NCBI GenBank assembly: GCA_020086605.1
Contig: JACBWW010000040.1
Span: 3,906,911 to 3,970,910 of the forward strand
Reading direction: 5' to 3'
DNA from: Lanius collurio
Taxonomy: Eukaryota > Chordata > Aves > Passeriformes > Laniidae
Length of the DNA stretch: 64,000 bases
Position 1 is the first letter of the stretch; each line of letters begins with the position of its first letter. Below the pieces are notes generated by a model. That model was not told where the DNA came from. It did not search any database and saw only the letters and a program-made list of their open reading frames with translations. Both the position numbers and the translations under genes were made by a program. Below are positions 62,501 to 64,000 of this stretch, in pieces.

Positions 62501-64000
62501 TTAAATCTTCAGGGCAAAGACGATGTTTACGACCGGATGCTGCTGGACTATTTCTTCTCCTACCACCAGTTCATCCACCTCCTGTGTCGAGTTGCAATCA
62601 ACTGTGAAAAGTTTACTGAAACTTTAGTTAAAATGAGTAAGTATCAAGGTGTAACAGCCAAAGGATGTTTTTTCTCTCATACCTTTGGGTACTTCTCCAC
62701 TAAGTGTTATATTCAGAGTTTTTAAGAAAAAGCAGAGCTTGTGAAGCTTTTTGTGTTTGGATATTACTTTTATCCACAAAACTGTTATCTGTGTATAAGA
62801 TAGTGCAGCCTTGCCCACATGACTGGCACGTTTCGGGCCCATCCAGAACAGAGCTGAGGTAACCACCGAGAACTCAGTCTTACTGTACATTTAGAGTTCA
62901 ATAGAGGACTCCTTAAGGCTACTTTTTGGGTGGTTGGAAGTTTAAATGGCTTTGGATCAGATCCTGGATCCTCAGCATCTCAGCAATGGCAATTAATTGA
63001 CAATATTTACATTTTTGTGTTCCCACACAAACCCAAGGGTGAGTTCCTCAGTGTGACCAGACCTCAGTGTCACACCAGTAATCTTGTCCAAAGAGCAAGG
63101 ATAGAATGTCCTTTTATCCCTTAAATCACCCATCTGCTTGGTGTTTGTCACACTTTTCCAATGTATTTTTTAAATAGACTGTAAAAACCTGGCAGACACT
63201 ACAGCTCTCTGATCATGGAAAATGCTATAAAATGTACCTTTAGGCACTACTTTTCTGAGGAATTTCCCTGTCTCCCACAAAGTTCTCCCATGCTGACTCC
63301 TTCCCTCATACCTTTGCAGGTGTCCTGGTTGCTTATGAAGGTTTGCCACTTCACCTTGCGCTCTTCCCCAAACTCTGGACTGAGCTTTGCCAGACTCAGG
63401 TAAGAGTCAGCACCAACGGTATGTGAACACAGGCAAAACACAGAGAATGGGAAACAAAGATCCCACAGTTGTAACTGCTGGGTGCTGGTTAATAAAACAC
63501 CTCTGGCCTGTGTTGCTGCTGTCTGAGAAAACCTTTTATATTTCAAGTACAAAAATCTGTACTTTTTATTTGCTCCCTGTACATCCTGCAAAAGCTGAAC
63601 ACAGCAACTCCCCCCAGTAACACTGGTGAGATGGTGGGTGTGCAGAAAGCACCTCGTCCTGCCTCTGAAATTCCAGCTTTTTATGTAGCCCAAACACTGG
63701 GATGATGAAGGAAAAATTAGATGTCAAAACCTGGCTGTCATTGCAGAGGGACCCTGTGGTTGGCTCACAGATCAGGAGGCTCTGTCCCTTCCCATACACA
63801 CTGGTGGGGATAAACTCTGGTGGCCTTCCTGGGGAAGGAGCTTCATCACAGGAAAGTGGGAAACAAGAATTGGCAGTAATTGATTTGTACAATTTACTGA
63901 CACCCAACAGACCTGAACTATTTCTTGGTGGGCCTGGCCTGCACATGCAGTGCTGACTCTGCCATCTTCTCTCTCCTTGCCAGTCTGTGATGTCCAAGAA
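2461..64000 (+). CDS. USP34: USP34, ubiquitin-specific peptidase 34 (69 internal exons, partial at both ends)
   Basis: One spliced frame of about 2,845 codons runs through 69 exons; split codons match at every junction. It contains the USP Cys box GLTNLGATCYLAST (catalytic Cys codon 34742-34744), the His box GTADGGHYYSF (His codon 39995-39997) and the following YLFND motif (Asp codon 40771-40773), so all catalytic residues are present. The family is known to be cysteine proteases that remove ubiquitin; USP34 is reported to stabilise axin in Wnt signalling and to act on RNF168 in DNA-damage signalling. The regions around the protease domain look like long helical, armadillo-type scaffolds (inference). 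No frameshift or in-frame stop was seen. The start codon, promoter, stop codon and polyadenylation site lie outside the window. The USP9X/USP24 relatives were considered, but the sequence around the catalytic boxes and throughout matches USP34 as I know it. Confidence 0.97.
2635..2727 (+). CDS. USP34: USP34 exon 2 of window
   Basis: Acceptor TTTGCAG, donor GTATAT, phase 0 at both ends. Reads IIKQCQVILNF to DCIWAAAQ, N-terminal helical region. Confidence 0.96.
2728..4715 (+). other. USP34: Intron 2 (1,988 bp)
   Basis: AT-rich intron without coding signal. Its one distinctive item is an AATAAA followed by a 14-base A run (4059-4072), listed separately. Confidence 0.85.
4048..4072 (+). repeat. 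AATAAA plus A14 tract, possible retro-insertion tail
   Basis: An AAATAAAG motif is followed within about 10 bases by 14 A at 4059-4072. This resembles the end of a polyadenylated retrocopy, but I could not recognise a parent transcript or clear target-site duplications. A chance A run is equally possible. Confidence 0.3.
4716..4841 (+). CDS. USP34: USP34 exon 3 of window
   Basis: Acceptor CTTGTAG, donor GTAAAG, phase 0. Reads LKHCSRYIHDLF to LHPSAHTEQ. The following 408-bp intron shows nothing recognisable. Confidence 0.96.
5250..5379 (+). CDS. USP34: USP34 exon 4 of window
   Basis: Acceptor CTTTCCAG, donor GTGCGA. Reads TLYLASMLIKALW to NLPMGNKK and ends one base into a Glu codon. The following 575-bp intron is T-rich with no other feature. 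Confidence 0.95.
5955..5990 (+). CDS. USP34: USP34 exon 5 of window (36-bp micro-exon)
   Basis: Acceptor CCTTCAG, donor GTAAGT. With the split codon from exon 4 it reads EEEELRRAAPSP and starts the disordered acidic/Ser-rich section. The acceptor is followed by AAGAAG, so near-site acceptor choice could drop one Glu. The 353-bp intron after it is featureless. Confidence 0.9.
6344..6474 (+). CDS. USP34: USP34 exon 6 of window
   Basis: Acceptor GAATTAG, donor GTAACA. Reads (W)SPAASPQSSDNS to QQRLSDTE: a low-complexity Ser-rich linker then a charged helix. The following 449-bp intron carries a short GATGAT run at about 6840-6855 and nothing else. Confidence 0.95.
6924..7540 (+). CDS. USP34: USP34 exon 7 of window, 617-bp disordered-region exon with poly-His
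   Basis: Acceptor TTTCAG, donor GTAGGT. Reads ESMQGSSDETAN through long Ser/Gly and Glu/Asp-rich stretches (EEEDEEEED) to GPQ, 12 consecutive His, then DG at the donor. The region is predicted disordered by composition. Its GC is well above the flanking introns, so the other frames are also open by chance. The following 498-bp intron shows nothing recognisable. Confidence 0.96.
7500..7535 (+). repeat. USP34: CAC/CAT trinucleotide run encoding 12 His
   Basis: Twelve consecutive His codons (9 CAC, 3 CAT) lie five bases upstream of the exon 7 donor. Codon interruption by CAT suggests a stable tract rather than a pure, slippage-prone repeat. Confidence 0.9.
8039..8253 (+). CDS. USP34: USP34 exon 8 of window
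   Basis: Acceptor TTTTACAG, donor GTAGGA. Reads HMVDDMLSADDV, an acidic segment, then ELTSHLQQHLPNL to YHEHLSQ, returning to helical sequence. Confidence 0.96.
8254..9945 (+). other. USP34: Intron 8 (1,692 bp)
   Basis: AT-rich, no coding signal and no repeat I recognise. Confidence 0.8.
9946..10061 (+). CDS. USP34: USP34 exon 9 of window
   Basis: Acceptor TGTCCAG, donor GTAAGT. Reads (G)PAVHKHQYNSNAV to LVQDEDA. It is separated from exon 10 by only 83 bp. Confidence 0.95.
10145..10272 (+). CDS. USP34: USP34 exon 10 of window
   Basis: Acceptor TGCTCTAG, donor GTAACT. Reads IHLSEGLINEAEKL to CLENLANN, ending two bases into an Arg codon. It contains CWFTDRQIRMRFI. Confidence 0.95.
10445..10460 (+). 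repeat. T16 homopolymer
   Basis: Uninterrupted run of 16 T in intron 10. No element recognised around it. Confidence 0.8.
10975..11417 (+). mobile_element. CR1 LINE 3' end (sense orientation, degraded fragment)
   Basis: The sequence follows the well-known CR1 3' end: GACATGGACCTGTTGGAGCA, then GTTCAGCCTTTGGGG, then GGTTTAGATTAGATGCAAGG, then GAGGGTGGTGAGGCCCTGGC, CCCATCCCCTGGCAGTGTCC, AAGGCCAGGCTGGG, and a tail CACCCTATGATCTGTGAT like the CR1 8-mer end. It has indels and no reverse-transcriptase frame, so it is a 5'-truncated dead copy in intron 10. It supports a bird (or other sauropsid) origin. Confidence 0.92.
11533..11622 (+). CDS. USP34: USP34 exon 11 of window
   Basis: Acceptor TCCCTTAG, donor GTGAGT. 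Reads (R)SVVVSLRLLPKLF to YDTHWIT. The following 494-bp intron shows nothing recognisable. Confidence 0.95.
12117..12212 (+). CDS. USP34: USP34 exon 12 of window
   Basis: Acceptor TGCCACAG, donor GTAAGT. Reads (M)WAEKELNMMKLFF to VREGRHKHA. The following 1,085-bp AT-rich intron has no recognised feature. Confidence 0.95.
13298..13380 (+). CDS. USP34: USP34 exon 13 of window
   Basis: Acceptor CATTTAG, donor GTGAGT. Reads (L)YSHSAEVQVRLQF to SPDHF. The following 583-bp intron is featureless. Confidence 0.95.
13964..14118 (+). CDS. USP34: USP34 exon 14 of window
   Basis: Acceptor AATTGTAG, donor GTATGT. Reads (R)LSLEQVDILWHCL to YKHLFLEK. The following 879-bp intron is AT-rich with no recognised feature. 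Confidence 0.96.
14998..15111 (+). CDS. USP34: USP34 exon 15 of window
   Basis: Acceptor TTATTTAG, donor GTGAGC. Reads MPQLKPETISMTGL to YDGGSNSE. The leading Met is internal, not a start. The following 683-bp intron shows nothing recognisable. Confidence 0.96.
15795..15894 (+). CDS. USP34: USP34 exon 16 of window
   Basis: Acceptor CAAACAG, donor GTAGGA. Reads LCGMDQFWGIALRA to YINSYYIN. Intron of 141 bp follows. Confidence 0.95.
16036..16195 (+). CDS. USP34: USP34 exon 17 of window
   Basis: Acceptor TATTACAG, donor GTAAAA. Reads (G)KTGLEKEQEFISK to LEAFRR. The 425-bp intron after it is featureless. Confidence 0.95.
16621..16747 (+). CDS. USP34: USP34 exon 18 of window
   Basis: Acceptor TTCCTAAG, donor GTGAGT. 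Reads (R)FAYHLRQWQIEG to QPAGLPDK. The next intron is 96 bp. Confidence 0.95.
16844..16991 (+). CDS. USP34: USP34 exon 19 of window
   Basis: Acceptor CTTTCAG, donor GTGAGC. Reads MTIEMYPSDQVADLR to RKGDFP. It resembles a ubiquitin-like start region (strand MTIEMYPSD, helix VADLRAEV); that fold assignment is inference. Confidence 0.95.
16992..18617 (+). other. USP34: Intron 19 (1,626 bp)
   Basis: AT-rich, without exon or repeat that I recognise. Confidence 0.8.
18618..18718 (+). CDS. USP34: USP34 exon 20 of window
   Basis: Acceptor TATCCTAG, donor GTACTG. Reads (G)GLMGPVRMISSGHE to ELGFKDMQ. The following 348-bp intron is slightly GC-richer than its neighbours but holds nothing recognised. 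Confidence 0.94.
19067..19276 (+). CDS. USP34: USP34 exon 21 of window
   Basis: Acceptor CTGTTCCAG, donor GTAATT. Reads MVFVSLGAPRRERKG to AMEDSE, including the Pro-rich CLPPPQ and the helical LTTLFDLLEML. With exons 19-20 this may form a ubiquitin-like fold (inference from ...ELGFKDMQMVFVSLG). The 586-bp intron after it is featureless. Confidence 0.95.
19863..19988 (+). CDS. USP34: USP34 exon 22 of window
   Basis: Acceptor TTTGTCAG, donor GTGAGC. Reads SARCEELHLHAENLS to FQNISDEQ. The following 757-bp intron shows nothing recognisable. Confidence 0.95.
20746..20868 (+). CDS. USP34: USP34 exon 23 of window
   Basis: Acceptor TTTTAAG, donor GTAGTT. Reads GNDGFSWKDLLRIKS to NRRIRREST. Intron of 114 bp follows. 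Confidence 0.95.
20983..21066 (+). CDS. USP34: USP34 exon 24 of window
   Basis: Acceptor TATCTTTAG, donor GTTTGT. Reads GSYSDLYPDSDDSSE to NTWSCK, a short acidic/Ser linker. The 324-bp intron after it is featureless. Confidence 0.95.
21391..21477 (+). CDS. USP34: USP34 exon 25 of window
   Basis: Acceptor ACTTACAG, donor GTAGGT. Reads FVAAGGLQQLLEIF to QESWTV, an armadillo-like helix pair. The 849-bp intron after it carries the 63-bp tandem duplication. Confidence 0.96.
21622..21747 (+). repeat. Perfect 63-bp tandem duplication (2 copies)
   Basis: 21622-21684 and 21685-21747 are identical by eye, both starting ATCTCTTTTGAATATT and ending CACCCTTCCTGTTT. Zero divergence in intronic DNA suggests a very recent event, a polymorphism, or an assembly artefact. 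Confidence 0.95.
22327..22527 (+). CDS. USP34: USP34 exon 26 of window
   Basis: Acceptor CCTCCCAG, donor GTAGGA. Reads WQLDCLACLLKLICQ to HIPRLTE, with a basic patch RKRTWPGKSRK. Confidence 0.96.
22528..23875 (+). other. USP34: Intron 26 (1,348 bp)
   Basis: No exon or repeat recognised. A T-rich tract precedes the AAAG acceptor. Confidence 0.8.
23876..23958 (+). CDS. USP34: USP34 exon 27 of window
   Basis: Acceptor TTTTAAAG, donor GTACAA. Reads VFLVLVQGTSLIQRL to YDNLAP, ending two bases into an Arg codon. The 1,152-bp intron after it has no recognised feature. Confidence 0.94.
25111..25151 (+). CDS. USP34: USP34 exon 28 of window (41-bp micro-exon)
   Basis: Acceptor TCCCATCAG, donor GTCAGT. 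Reads (R)VLKAQSDHRSRHE with split codons at both ends that fit exons 27 and 29, so it is required for frame. Confidence 0.92.
25152..26904 (+). other. USP34: Intron 28 (1,753 bp)
   Basis: Contains the 40-bp minisatellite at its 5' end. The remaining 1.2 kb shows nothing recognisable. Confidence 0.8.
25302..25700 (+). repeat. Degenerate minisatellite, about 10 units of about 40 bp
   Basis: Successive units of 39-42 bp share the pattern CAGTCTGGGTTTTCCC...GATC...TTTCCAGG(T/C)TGAAATC, for example units ending GAAATC at about 25382, 25421, 25461 and 25502. Units differ at many positions, so the array is old. The array keeps long frames open on both strands, which I regard as non-coding. Confidence 0.88.
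26905..27029 (+). CDS. USP34: USP34 exon 29 of window
   Basis: Acceptor CTCTTTCAG, donor GTGAGG. Reads (V)THYSMWLLVSWAH to LTLLIPE. The 1,063-bp intron after it is AT-rich with no recognised feature. Confidence 0.95.
28093..28245 (+). CDS. USP34: USP34 exon 30 of window
   Basis: Acceptor TTTCCTAG, donor GTAAGA. Reads TAVRHESCNGLYKLS to DAQALKPIR. The 705-bp intron after it is featureless. Confidence 0.96.
28951..29055 (+). CDS. USP34: USP34 exon 31 of window
   Basis: Acceptor TTTCCACAG, donor GTAGGT. Reads IEDYEEETVLRPGCK to HVKDASQ. The 487-bp intron after it shows nothing recognisable. Confidence 0.96.
29543..29598 (+). CDS. USP34: USP34 exon 32 of window
   Basis: Acceptor TTGAATCAG, donor GTGAGC. 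Reads TTLLDLDALARHLADCIR and ends two bases into a Ser codon. Intron of 95 bp follows. Confidence 0.95.
29691..29696 (+). promoter_or_regulatory. USP34: NAGNAG tandem splice acceptor (CAGCAG)
   Basis: Exon 33 is preceded by CACTACAGCAG. The first CAG gives ...CIRSREIL; the second would skip three bases and remove the Ser, giving ...CIRREIL. Both keep frame, so mild isoform noise is expected. Confidence 0.75.
29694..29814 (+). CDS. USP34: USP34 exon 33 of window
   Basis: Acceptor CACTACAG (first of the tandem pair), donor GTGAGA. Reads (S)REILDHQDGNIEDD to FKFSREGQ. Confidence 0.95.
29815..31359 (+). other. USP34: Intron 33 (1,545 bp)
   Basis: No exon. There are T-rich runs at about 31087-31105 but no recognised repeat family. 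Confidence 0.8.
31360..31543 (+). CDS. USP34: USP34 exon 34 of window
   Basis: Acceptor GTTTTCCAG, donor GTAAGA. Reads EFLRDIFNLLFLLPS to VMAQHMQ, the last helical segment before the protease domain. Confidence 0.96.
31544..34649 (+). other. USP34: Intron 34 (3,106 bp, longest complete intron in the window)
   Basis: No exon, clear repeat or RNA gene recognised. It sits directly upstream of the catalytic Cys exon. Confidence 0.75.
34650..34813 (+). CDS. USP34: USP34 exon 35 of window: catalytic Cys box
   Basis: Acceptor TTCTCACAG, donor GTGAGT. Reads (S)SHAPYKWDYWPHDD, then ECRFVGLTNLGATCYLAS, ending QAIFTAK. The USP domain starts here. The nucleophilic Cys codon is TGT at 34742-34744 (window residue 1547); the preceding Asn of TNLG forms part of the oxyanion region in USPs. 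The 997-bp intron after it shows nothing recognisable. Confidence 0.98.
35811..35876 (+). CDS. USP34: USP34 exon 36 of window (USP domain)
   Basis: Acceptor TATGTTAG, donor GTAGGT. Reads YSEDMKHKTTLLELQ to FTYLM: the helix after the Cys box, with the typical LQ-x-x-F pattern. The 1,363-bp intron after it has no recognised feature. Confidence 0.96.
37240..37386 (+). CDS. USP34: USP34 exon 37 of window (USP domain)
   Basis: Acceptor TATCCAAAG, donor GTGAGT. Reads ESECKAYNPRPFCKT to EEMSPEL. The segment GEQKDMTEFFTDL is the USP QDA-F-type box in which the usual Gln-Asp-Ala is replaced by Gln-Lys-Asp. Intron of 88 bp follows. Confidence 0.96.
37475..37531 (+). CDS. USP34: USP34 exon 38 of window (USP domain)
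   Basis: Acceptor TCCCCAG, donor GTAAGT. Reads KNTVKSLFGGVITNNVVSL; LFGG is the conserved USP strand before the zinc ribbon. Intron of 88 bp follows. Confidence 0.95.
37620..37697 (+). CDS. USP34: USP34 exon 39 of window (USP domain, first zinc-ribbon half)
   Basis: Acceptor TTATTCAG, donor GTAAGT. Reads DCEHVSQTAEEFYTV to DMKNIY. Here the usual first CxxC of the USP zinc ribbon is Cys-Glu-His, so zinc binding may be atypical (inference). The 674-bp intron after it is featureless. Confidence 0.95.
38372..38466 (+). CDS. USP34: USP34 exon 40 of window (USP domain, CxxC)
   Basis: Acceptor TTCCATTCAG, donor GTGTGA. Reads ESLDEVTIKDTLEG then YTCSHCGKKVRAEK, carrying the second zinc-ribbon CxxC. 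The 956-bp AT-rich intron after it has no recognised feature. Confidence 0.95.
39423..39595 (+). CDS. USP34: USP34 exon 41 of window (USP domain)
   Basis: Acceptor ATCCTTTAG, donor GTATGC. Reads (R)ACFKKLPRILSFNT to GKNDRKE; LPRILSFNTMRY and FSFPLRLDM are the standard USP box where the substrate tail docks. Intron of 304 bp, nothing recognised. Confidence 0.96.
39900..40053 (+). CDS. USP34: USP34 exon 42 of window: catalytic His box
   Basis: Acceptor TTATTGCAG, donor GTGAGC. Reads (G)FKEDGGYLKETESY then YDLIGVTVHTGTADGGHYYS to YKNNK. The general-base His codon is CAT at 39995-39997 (window residue 1808). The stretch FKEDGGYLKET is the part I remember as most different from human. The 704-bp intron after it shows nothing recognisable. 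Confidence 0.98.
40758..40836 (+). CDS. USP34: USP34 exon 43 of window (USP domain, triad Asp)
   Basis: Acceptor CTTGCAG, donor GTAAGT. Reads (W)YLFNDAEVKPFDSA to GGEMT. Asp codon 40771-40773 in FND is the third catalytic residue by family alignment. The 879-bp intron after it has an AT-rich palindromic-looking stretch near 41295-41320 and no known element. Confidence 0.96.
41716..41769 (+). CDS. USP34: USP34 exon 44 of window (USP domain)
   Basis: Acceptor TTGACAG, donor GTATTT. Reads TKTYDSVTDKFMDFSFEK. Intron of 95 bp follows. Confidence 0.94.
41865..41960 (+). CDS. USP34: USP34 exon 45 of window (end of USP domain)
   Basis: Acceptor TCTCCAAG, donor GTACAA. Reads THSAYMLFYKRMEPEE to SSELLE; SAYMLFYKR is the final USP strand. 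The 919-bp intron after it shows nothing recognisable. Confidence 0.96.
42880..42944 (+). CDS. USP34: USP34 exon 46 of window
   Basis: Acceptor TTTCTTCAG, donor GTAAGT. Reads WIWHDNMQFLQDKN to EHTYF, first piece of the C-terminal helical region. Intron of 96 bp follows. Confidence 0.95.
43041..43116 (+). CDS. USP34: USP34 exon 47 of window
   Basis: Acceptor GACTCTAG, donor GTAAGG. Reads (G)FMWQLCSSIPSTLP to LMTAK. Intron of 97 bp follows. Confidence 0.95.
43214..43261 (+). CDS. USP34: USP34 exon 48 of window (48 bp)
   Basis: Acceptor TTTTTCCAG, donor GTATTC. Reads LSTSFVLETFIHSKEK, phase 0 at both ends. The 370-bp intron after it is featureless. Confidence 0.94.
43632..43697 (+). CDS. USP34: USP34 exon 49 of window
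   Basis: Acceptor TTTTCACAG, donor GTAAGT. Reads PTMLQWIELLTKQFN to QAACE. The 1,223-bp intron after it has no recognised feature. Confidence 0.95.
44921..45001 (+). CDS. USP34: USP34 exon 50 of window
   Basis: Acceptor TCTTCTGCAG, donor GTAAGA. Reads WFLDRMADDDWWPMQ to QIVRQ. The 1,137-bp intron after it shows nothing recognisable. Confidence 0.96.
46139..46224 (+). CDS. USP34: USP34 exon 51 of window
   Basis: Acceptor CGTTTGCAG, donor GTAAAA. Reads MFQRLCIHVIQRLRP to QPGMED and ends TG, so the junction codon with exon 52 is TGT (Cys). The 1,127-bp intron after it is featureless. Confidence 0.95.
47352..47520 (+). CDS. USP34: USP34 exon 52 of window
   Basis: Acceptor GCTGGCAG, donor GTGAGT. 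Reads (C)SDDMDGPVEDIGSRS to KMGEEE. Third codon positions are rich in C and G. Intron of 83 bp follows. Confidence 0.95.
47604..47678 (+). CDS. USP34: USP34 exon 53 of window
   Basis: Acceptor CATTTTTCAG, donor GTACGT. Reads SQFLLSLQAISTMVH to KGPEN. The 588-bp intron after it contains a 44-bp tandem duplication. Confidence 0.95.
47968..48055 (+). repeat. 44-bp tandem duplication (2 near-identical copies)
   Basis: GGTTCTTAAATTTACCTGCT starts at 47968 and again at 48012. Copies differ by one T in a T run and by a few bases near the end (CCACATCT against CCATGTCT). Confidence 0.92.
48267..48418 (+). CDS. USP34: USP34 exon 54 of window (acidic tract)
   Basis: Acceptor TTCCTTAG, donor GCAAGA (non-GT). 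Reads PQVEVLSEEEGEEEE, an acidic run to DILSLAEEKY, ending VEQSRSE plus two bases of an Arg codon. The frame only continues into exon 55 if the intron starts with GC at 48419. Confidence 0.94.
48419..48821 (+). promoter_or_regulatory. USP34: GC-AG intron 54 (403 bp)
   Basis: The donor reads GAAAG followed by GCAAGA, close to the known GC-donor consensus with strong U1 pairing; the acceptor is TTTTAG. No nearby GT gives the right phase. Otherwise nothing recognised in the intron. Confidence 0.9.
48822..48870 (+). CDS. USP34: USP34 exon 55 of window (49 bp)
   Basis: Acceptor GTATTTTAG, donor GTAATC. Reads (R)HLTLSQNDMAALTGGK. Intron of 93 bp follows. Confidence 0.94.
48964..49068 (+). CDS. USP34: USP34 exon 56 of window
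   Basis: Acceptor TTGTTGCAG, donor GTGAGT. Reads GFPFLFQHIRDGINI to NRLAEH. Intron of 122 bp follows. Confidence 0.96.
49191..49235 (+). CDS. USP34: USP34 exon 57 of window (45-bp micro-exon)
   Basis: Acceptor CTTTTCAAG, donor GTATGT. Reads IVSMLFTSIAKLTPE, phase 0, so it could be skipped without frame loss. The 1,019-bp intron after it has AT-rich repeats of TATTTCCTATA near 49945-50005 and nothing else. Confidence 0.94.
50255..50359 (+). CDS. USP34: USP34 exon 58 of window
   Basis: Acceptor GCATTACAG, donor GTACAA. Reads AANPFFKLLTMLMEF to LQRIWE. Confidence 0.96.
50360..52386 (+). other. USP34: Intron 58 (2,027 bp)
   Basis: A GC-richer block at about 50990-51500 has the look of an old insertion but I cannot name a family. 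The rest is AT-rich with nothing recognised. Confidence 0.7.
52387..52534 (+). CDS. USP34: USP34 exon 59 of window
   Basis: Acceptor TCCTTTAG, donor GTAAGT. Reads VIEYNPSQCLDWLAV to NYPRVRT, ending one base into a Ser codon. The 983-bp intron after it shows nothing recognisable. Confidence 0.96.
53518..54152 (+). CDS. USP34: USP34 exon 60 of window, 635-bp large exon
   Basis: Acceptor TATTTGAAG (weak pyrimidine tract), donor GTAAGT. Reads (S)AAYLLVSLIPSNSF, then FRSTRSLHIPTRDLPLSPDT, to SQYPG. It is the largest exon in the window, strongly GC-rich at third positions compared with neighbouring exons, and encodes over 210 residues of helical repeats. The open antisense and shifted frames over it are shadows of this composition. 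Confidence 0.97.
54153..55196 (+). other. USP34: Intron 60 (1,044 bp)
   Basis: Moderate GC, no exon or recognised repeat. Confidence 0.8.
55197..55354 (+). CDS. USP34: USP34 exon 61 of window
   Basis: Acceptor GTGTTTTAG, donor GTACAA. Reads AVEELFNLMQLFVAQ to CWTTLI, ending two bases into a Ser codon. The 821-bp intron after it carries a G10 run. Confidence 0.96.
56025..56038 (+). repeat. G10-A-G3 run
   Basis: Ten G, one A, three G in intron 61, preceded by AT-rich sequence. It could fold as a G-quadruplex in the transcript; this is speculative. Confidence 0.7.
56176..56254 (+). CDS. USP34: USP34 exon 62 of window
   Basis: Acceptor TTTTCCTAG, donor GTAATT. Reads (S)AFRILLESDEDRLL to LILMTE. 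Confidence 0.95.
56255..58500 (+). other. USP34: Intron 62 (2,246 bp)
   Basis: Holds one weak CR1-like relic (listed separately). The remainder is AT-rich with no recognised feature. Confidence 0.75.
57120..57310 (+). mobile_element. Degraded CR1-like LINE 3' relic
   Basis: TTTTGGAATAGGTTCCTGCA, GGAAGTCATCAGGAGGTTTT and GCTGGATTGGATGGATGATG followed by CTTTGAGGTTGATTCCA echo the CR1-family 3' end (the gene-end wording ...ggctggactggatgatctttgaggtcc...). Divergence is high and boundaries are uncertain. Confidence 0.5.
58501..58627 (+). CDS. USP34: USP34 exon 63 of window
   Basis: Acceptor CTTTTTCCCAG after a long T tract, donor GTTTGA. Reads SFNTLHMMYHEATAC to RPYLQRK. The 358-bp intron after it is featureless. 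Confidence 0.96.
58986..59093 (+). CDS. USP34: USP34 exon 64 of window
   Basis: Acceptor CATTTGCAG, donor GTAAGT. Reads (D)VKQALIQWQERIEF to LRNACI. The 1,013-bp intron after it shows nothing recognisable. Confidence 0.96.
60107..60211 (+). CDS. USP34: USP34 exon 65 of window
   Basis: Acceptor GTTTGTAG, donor GTAGGT. Reads (D)VLKELVLLSPHDFL to HHSNIP. Intron of 123 bp follows. Confidence 0.95.
60335..60459 (+). CDS. USP34: USP34 exon 66 of window
   Basis: Acceptor ACACTACAG, donor GTATGT. Reads (M)SLGPYFPCRENLKL, then GGKSNIRPPRPELNMCLLP, to VEASK. Confidence 0.96.
60460..62512 (+). other. USP34: Intron 66 (2,053 bp)
   Basis: Contains a GC-richer, CpG-bearing block (about 60780-61320) directly followed by the inverted-repeat element. 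The part just before exon 67 is open in the exon's frame by chance. Confidence 0.75.
61325..61646. mobile_element. Ancient inverted-repeat element (MITE-like, 322 bp, 56-bp terminal inverted repeats)
   Basis: The left end (61325-61380) begins GGTTACTTGCTGTCCGGTAA and ends CCACACAGATTC. The right end (61591-61646) is its reverse complement at 44 of 56 positions by my count, ending GGGTAAGTAACC. The inner 210 bp has no evident coding frame. The layout fits a non-autonomous DNA transposon; similar GGTTACTTAC...GTTCTTCGA ends are, I believe, scattered in reptile and bird genomes, but I cannot name the family with certainty. Confidence 0.75.
62513..62636 (+). CDS. USP34: USP34 exon 67 of window
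   Basis: Acceptor AATCTTCAG, donor GTAAGT. Reads GKDDVYDRMLLDYFF to TETLVKM, ending one base into a Ser codon. The 683-bp intron after it is featureless. Confidence 0.96.
63320..63399 (+). CDS. USP34: USP34 exon 68 of window
   Basis: Acceptor CTTTGCAG, donor GTAAGA. Reads (S)VLVAYEGLPLHLAL to LCQTQ. The 584-bp intron after it shows nothing recognisable. Confidence 0.96.
63984..64000 (+). CDS. USP34: USP34 exon 69 of window (cut by right edge)
   Basis: Acceptor CCTTGCCAG after a CT-rich tract. Seventeen bases give SVMSK plus two bases of the next codon. About 345 residues of the protein should follow outside the window. Confidence 0.9.

Noticed and set aside
62186..62512. Open frame running into exon 67 from upstream
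   Set aside because: Intronic sequence open by chance; the acceptor at 62511-62512 and the USP34 protein both place the exon start at 62513.
1..64000. Bacterial-type systems (CRISPR, operon, phage, toxin modules)
   Set aside because: The sequence is clearly a spliced vertebrate locus; repeats lack CRISPR spacing and no prokaryotic genes are present.

Overview
The window is intronic and exonic DNA of a compact vertebrate genome, almost certainly a bird. Every gene-sized signal belongs to one plus-strand gene, USP34 (ubiquitin-specific peptidase 34, a very large deubiquitinase). The avian call rests on a chicken-repeat-1 (CR1) LINE 3' end in intron 10 and on short introns: 69 coding exons fit in 61.5 kb, 11 introns are under 100 bp, and interspersed repeats are sparse.

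I traced 69 consecutive coding exons (numbered within this window) from 2461 to the right edge. All exon phases agree and they join into one uninterrupted frame of about 2,845 codons. As I recall it, human USP34 is about 3,546 residues with active-site Cys1903 and His2164. The window Cys is residue 1547 and the His is residue 1808, the same 261-residue spacing, so window residue n corresponds to about human n+356. The window therefore lacks roughly the first 350 residues (start codon and promoter to the left) and roughly the last 345 (stop codon and 3' UTR to the right).

Layout: 1-2460 is the end of an upstream intron. Exons 1-34 (2461-31543) encode the long helical N-terminal region, interrupted by a Ser/acidic disordered stretch with a 12-His run (exons 5-8). 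Exons 35-45 (34650-41960) encode the USP catalytic domain with the Cys box, a zinc-ribbon CxxC, the His box and the Asp after it. Exons 46-69 (42880-64000) encode the C-terminal helical region, with an acidic tract in exon 54 and one large 635-bp exon (60).

Non-coding features: one good CR1 3' end, one weak CR1-like relic, a 40-bp minisatellite, two young tandem duplications (63 bp and 44 bp), an ancient inverted-repeat element with 56-bp ends, and a few homopolymer runs. Splicing oddities are a GC-AG intron after exon 54 and a NAGNAG tandem acceptor before exon 33. I found no second gene, RNA gene, CRISPR array, operon or novel system. The window looks like an ordinary, intact, well-conserved housekeeping gene.
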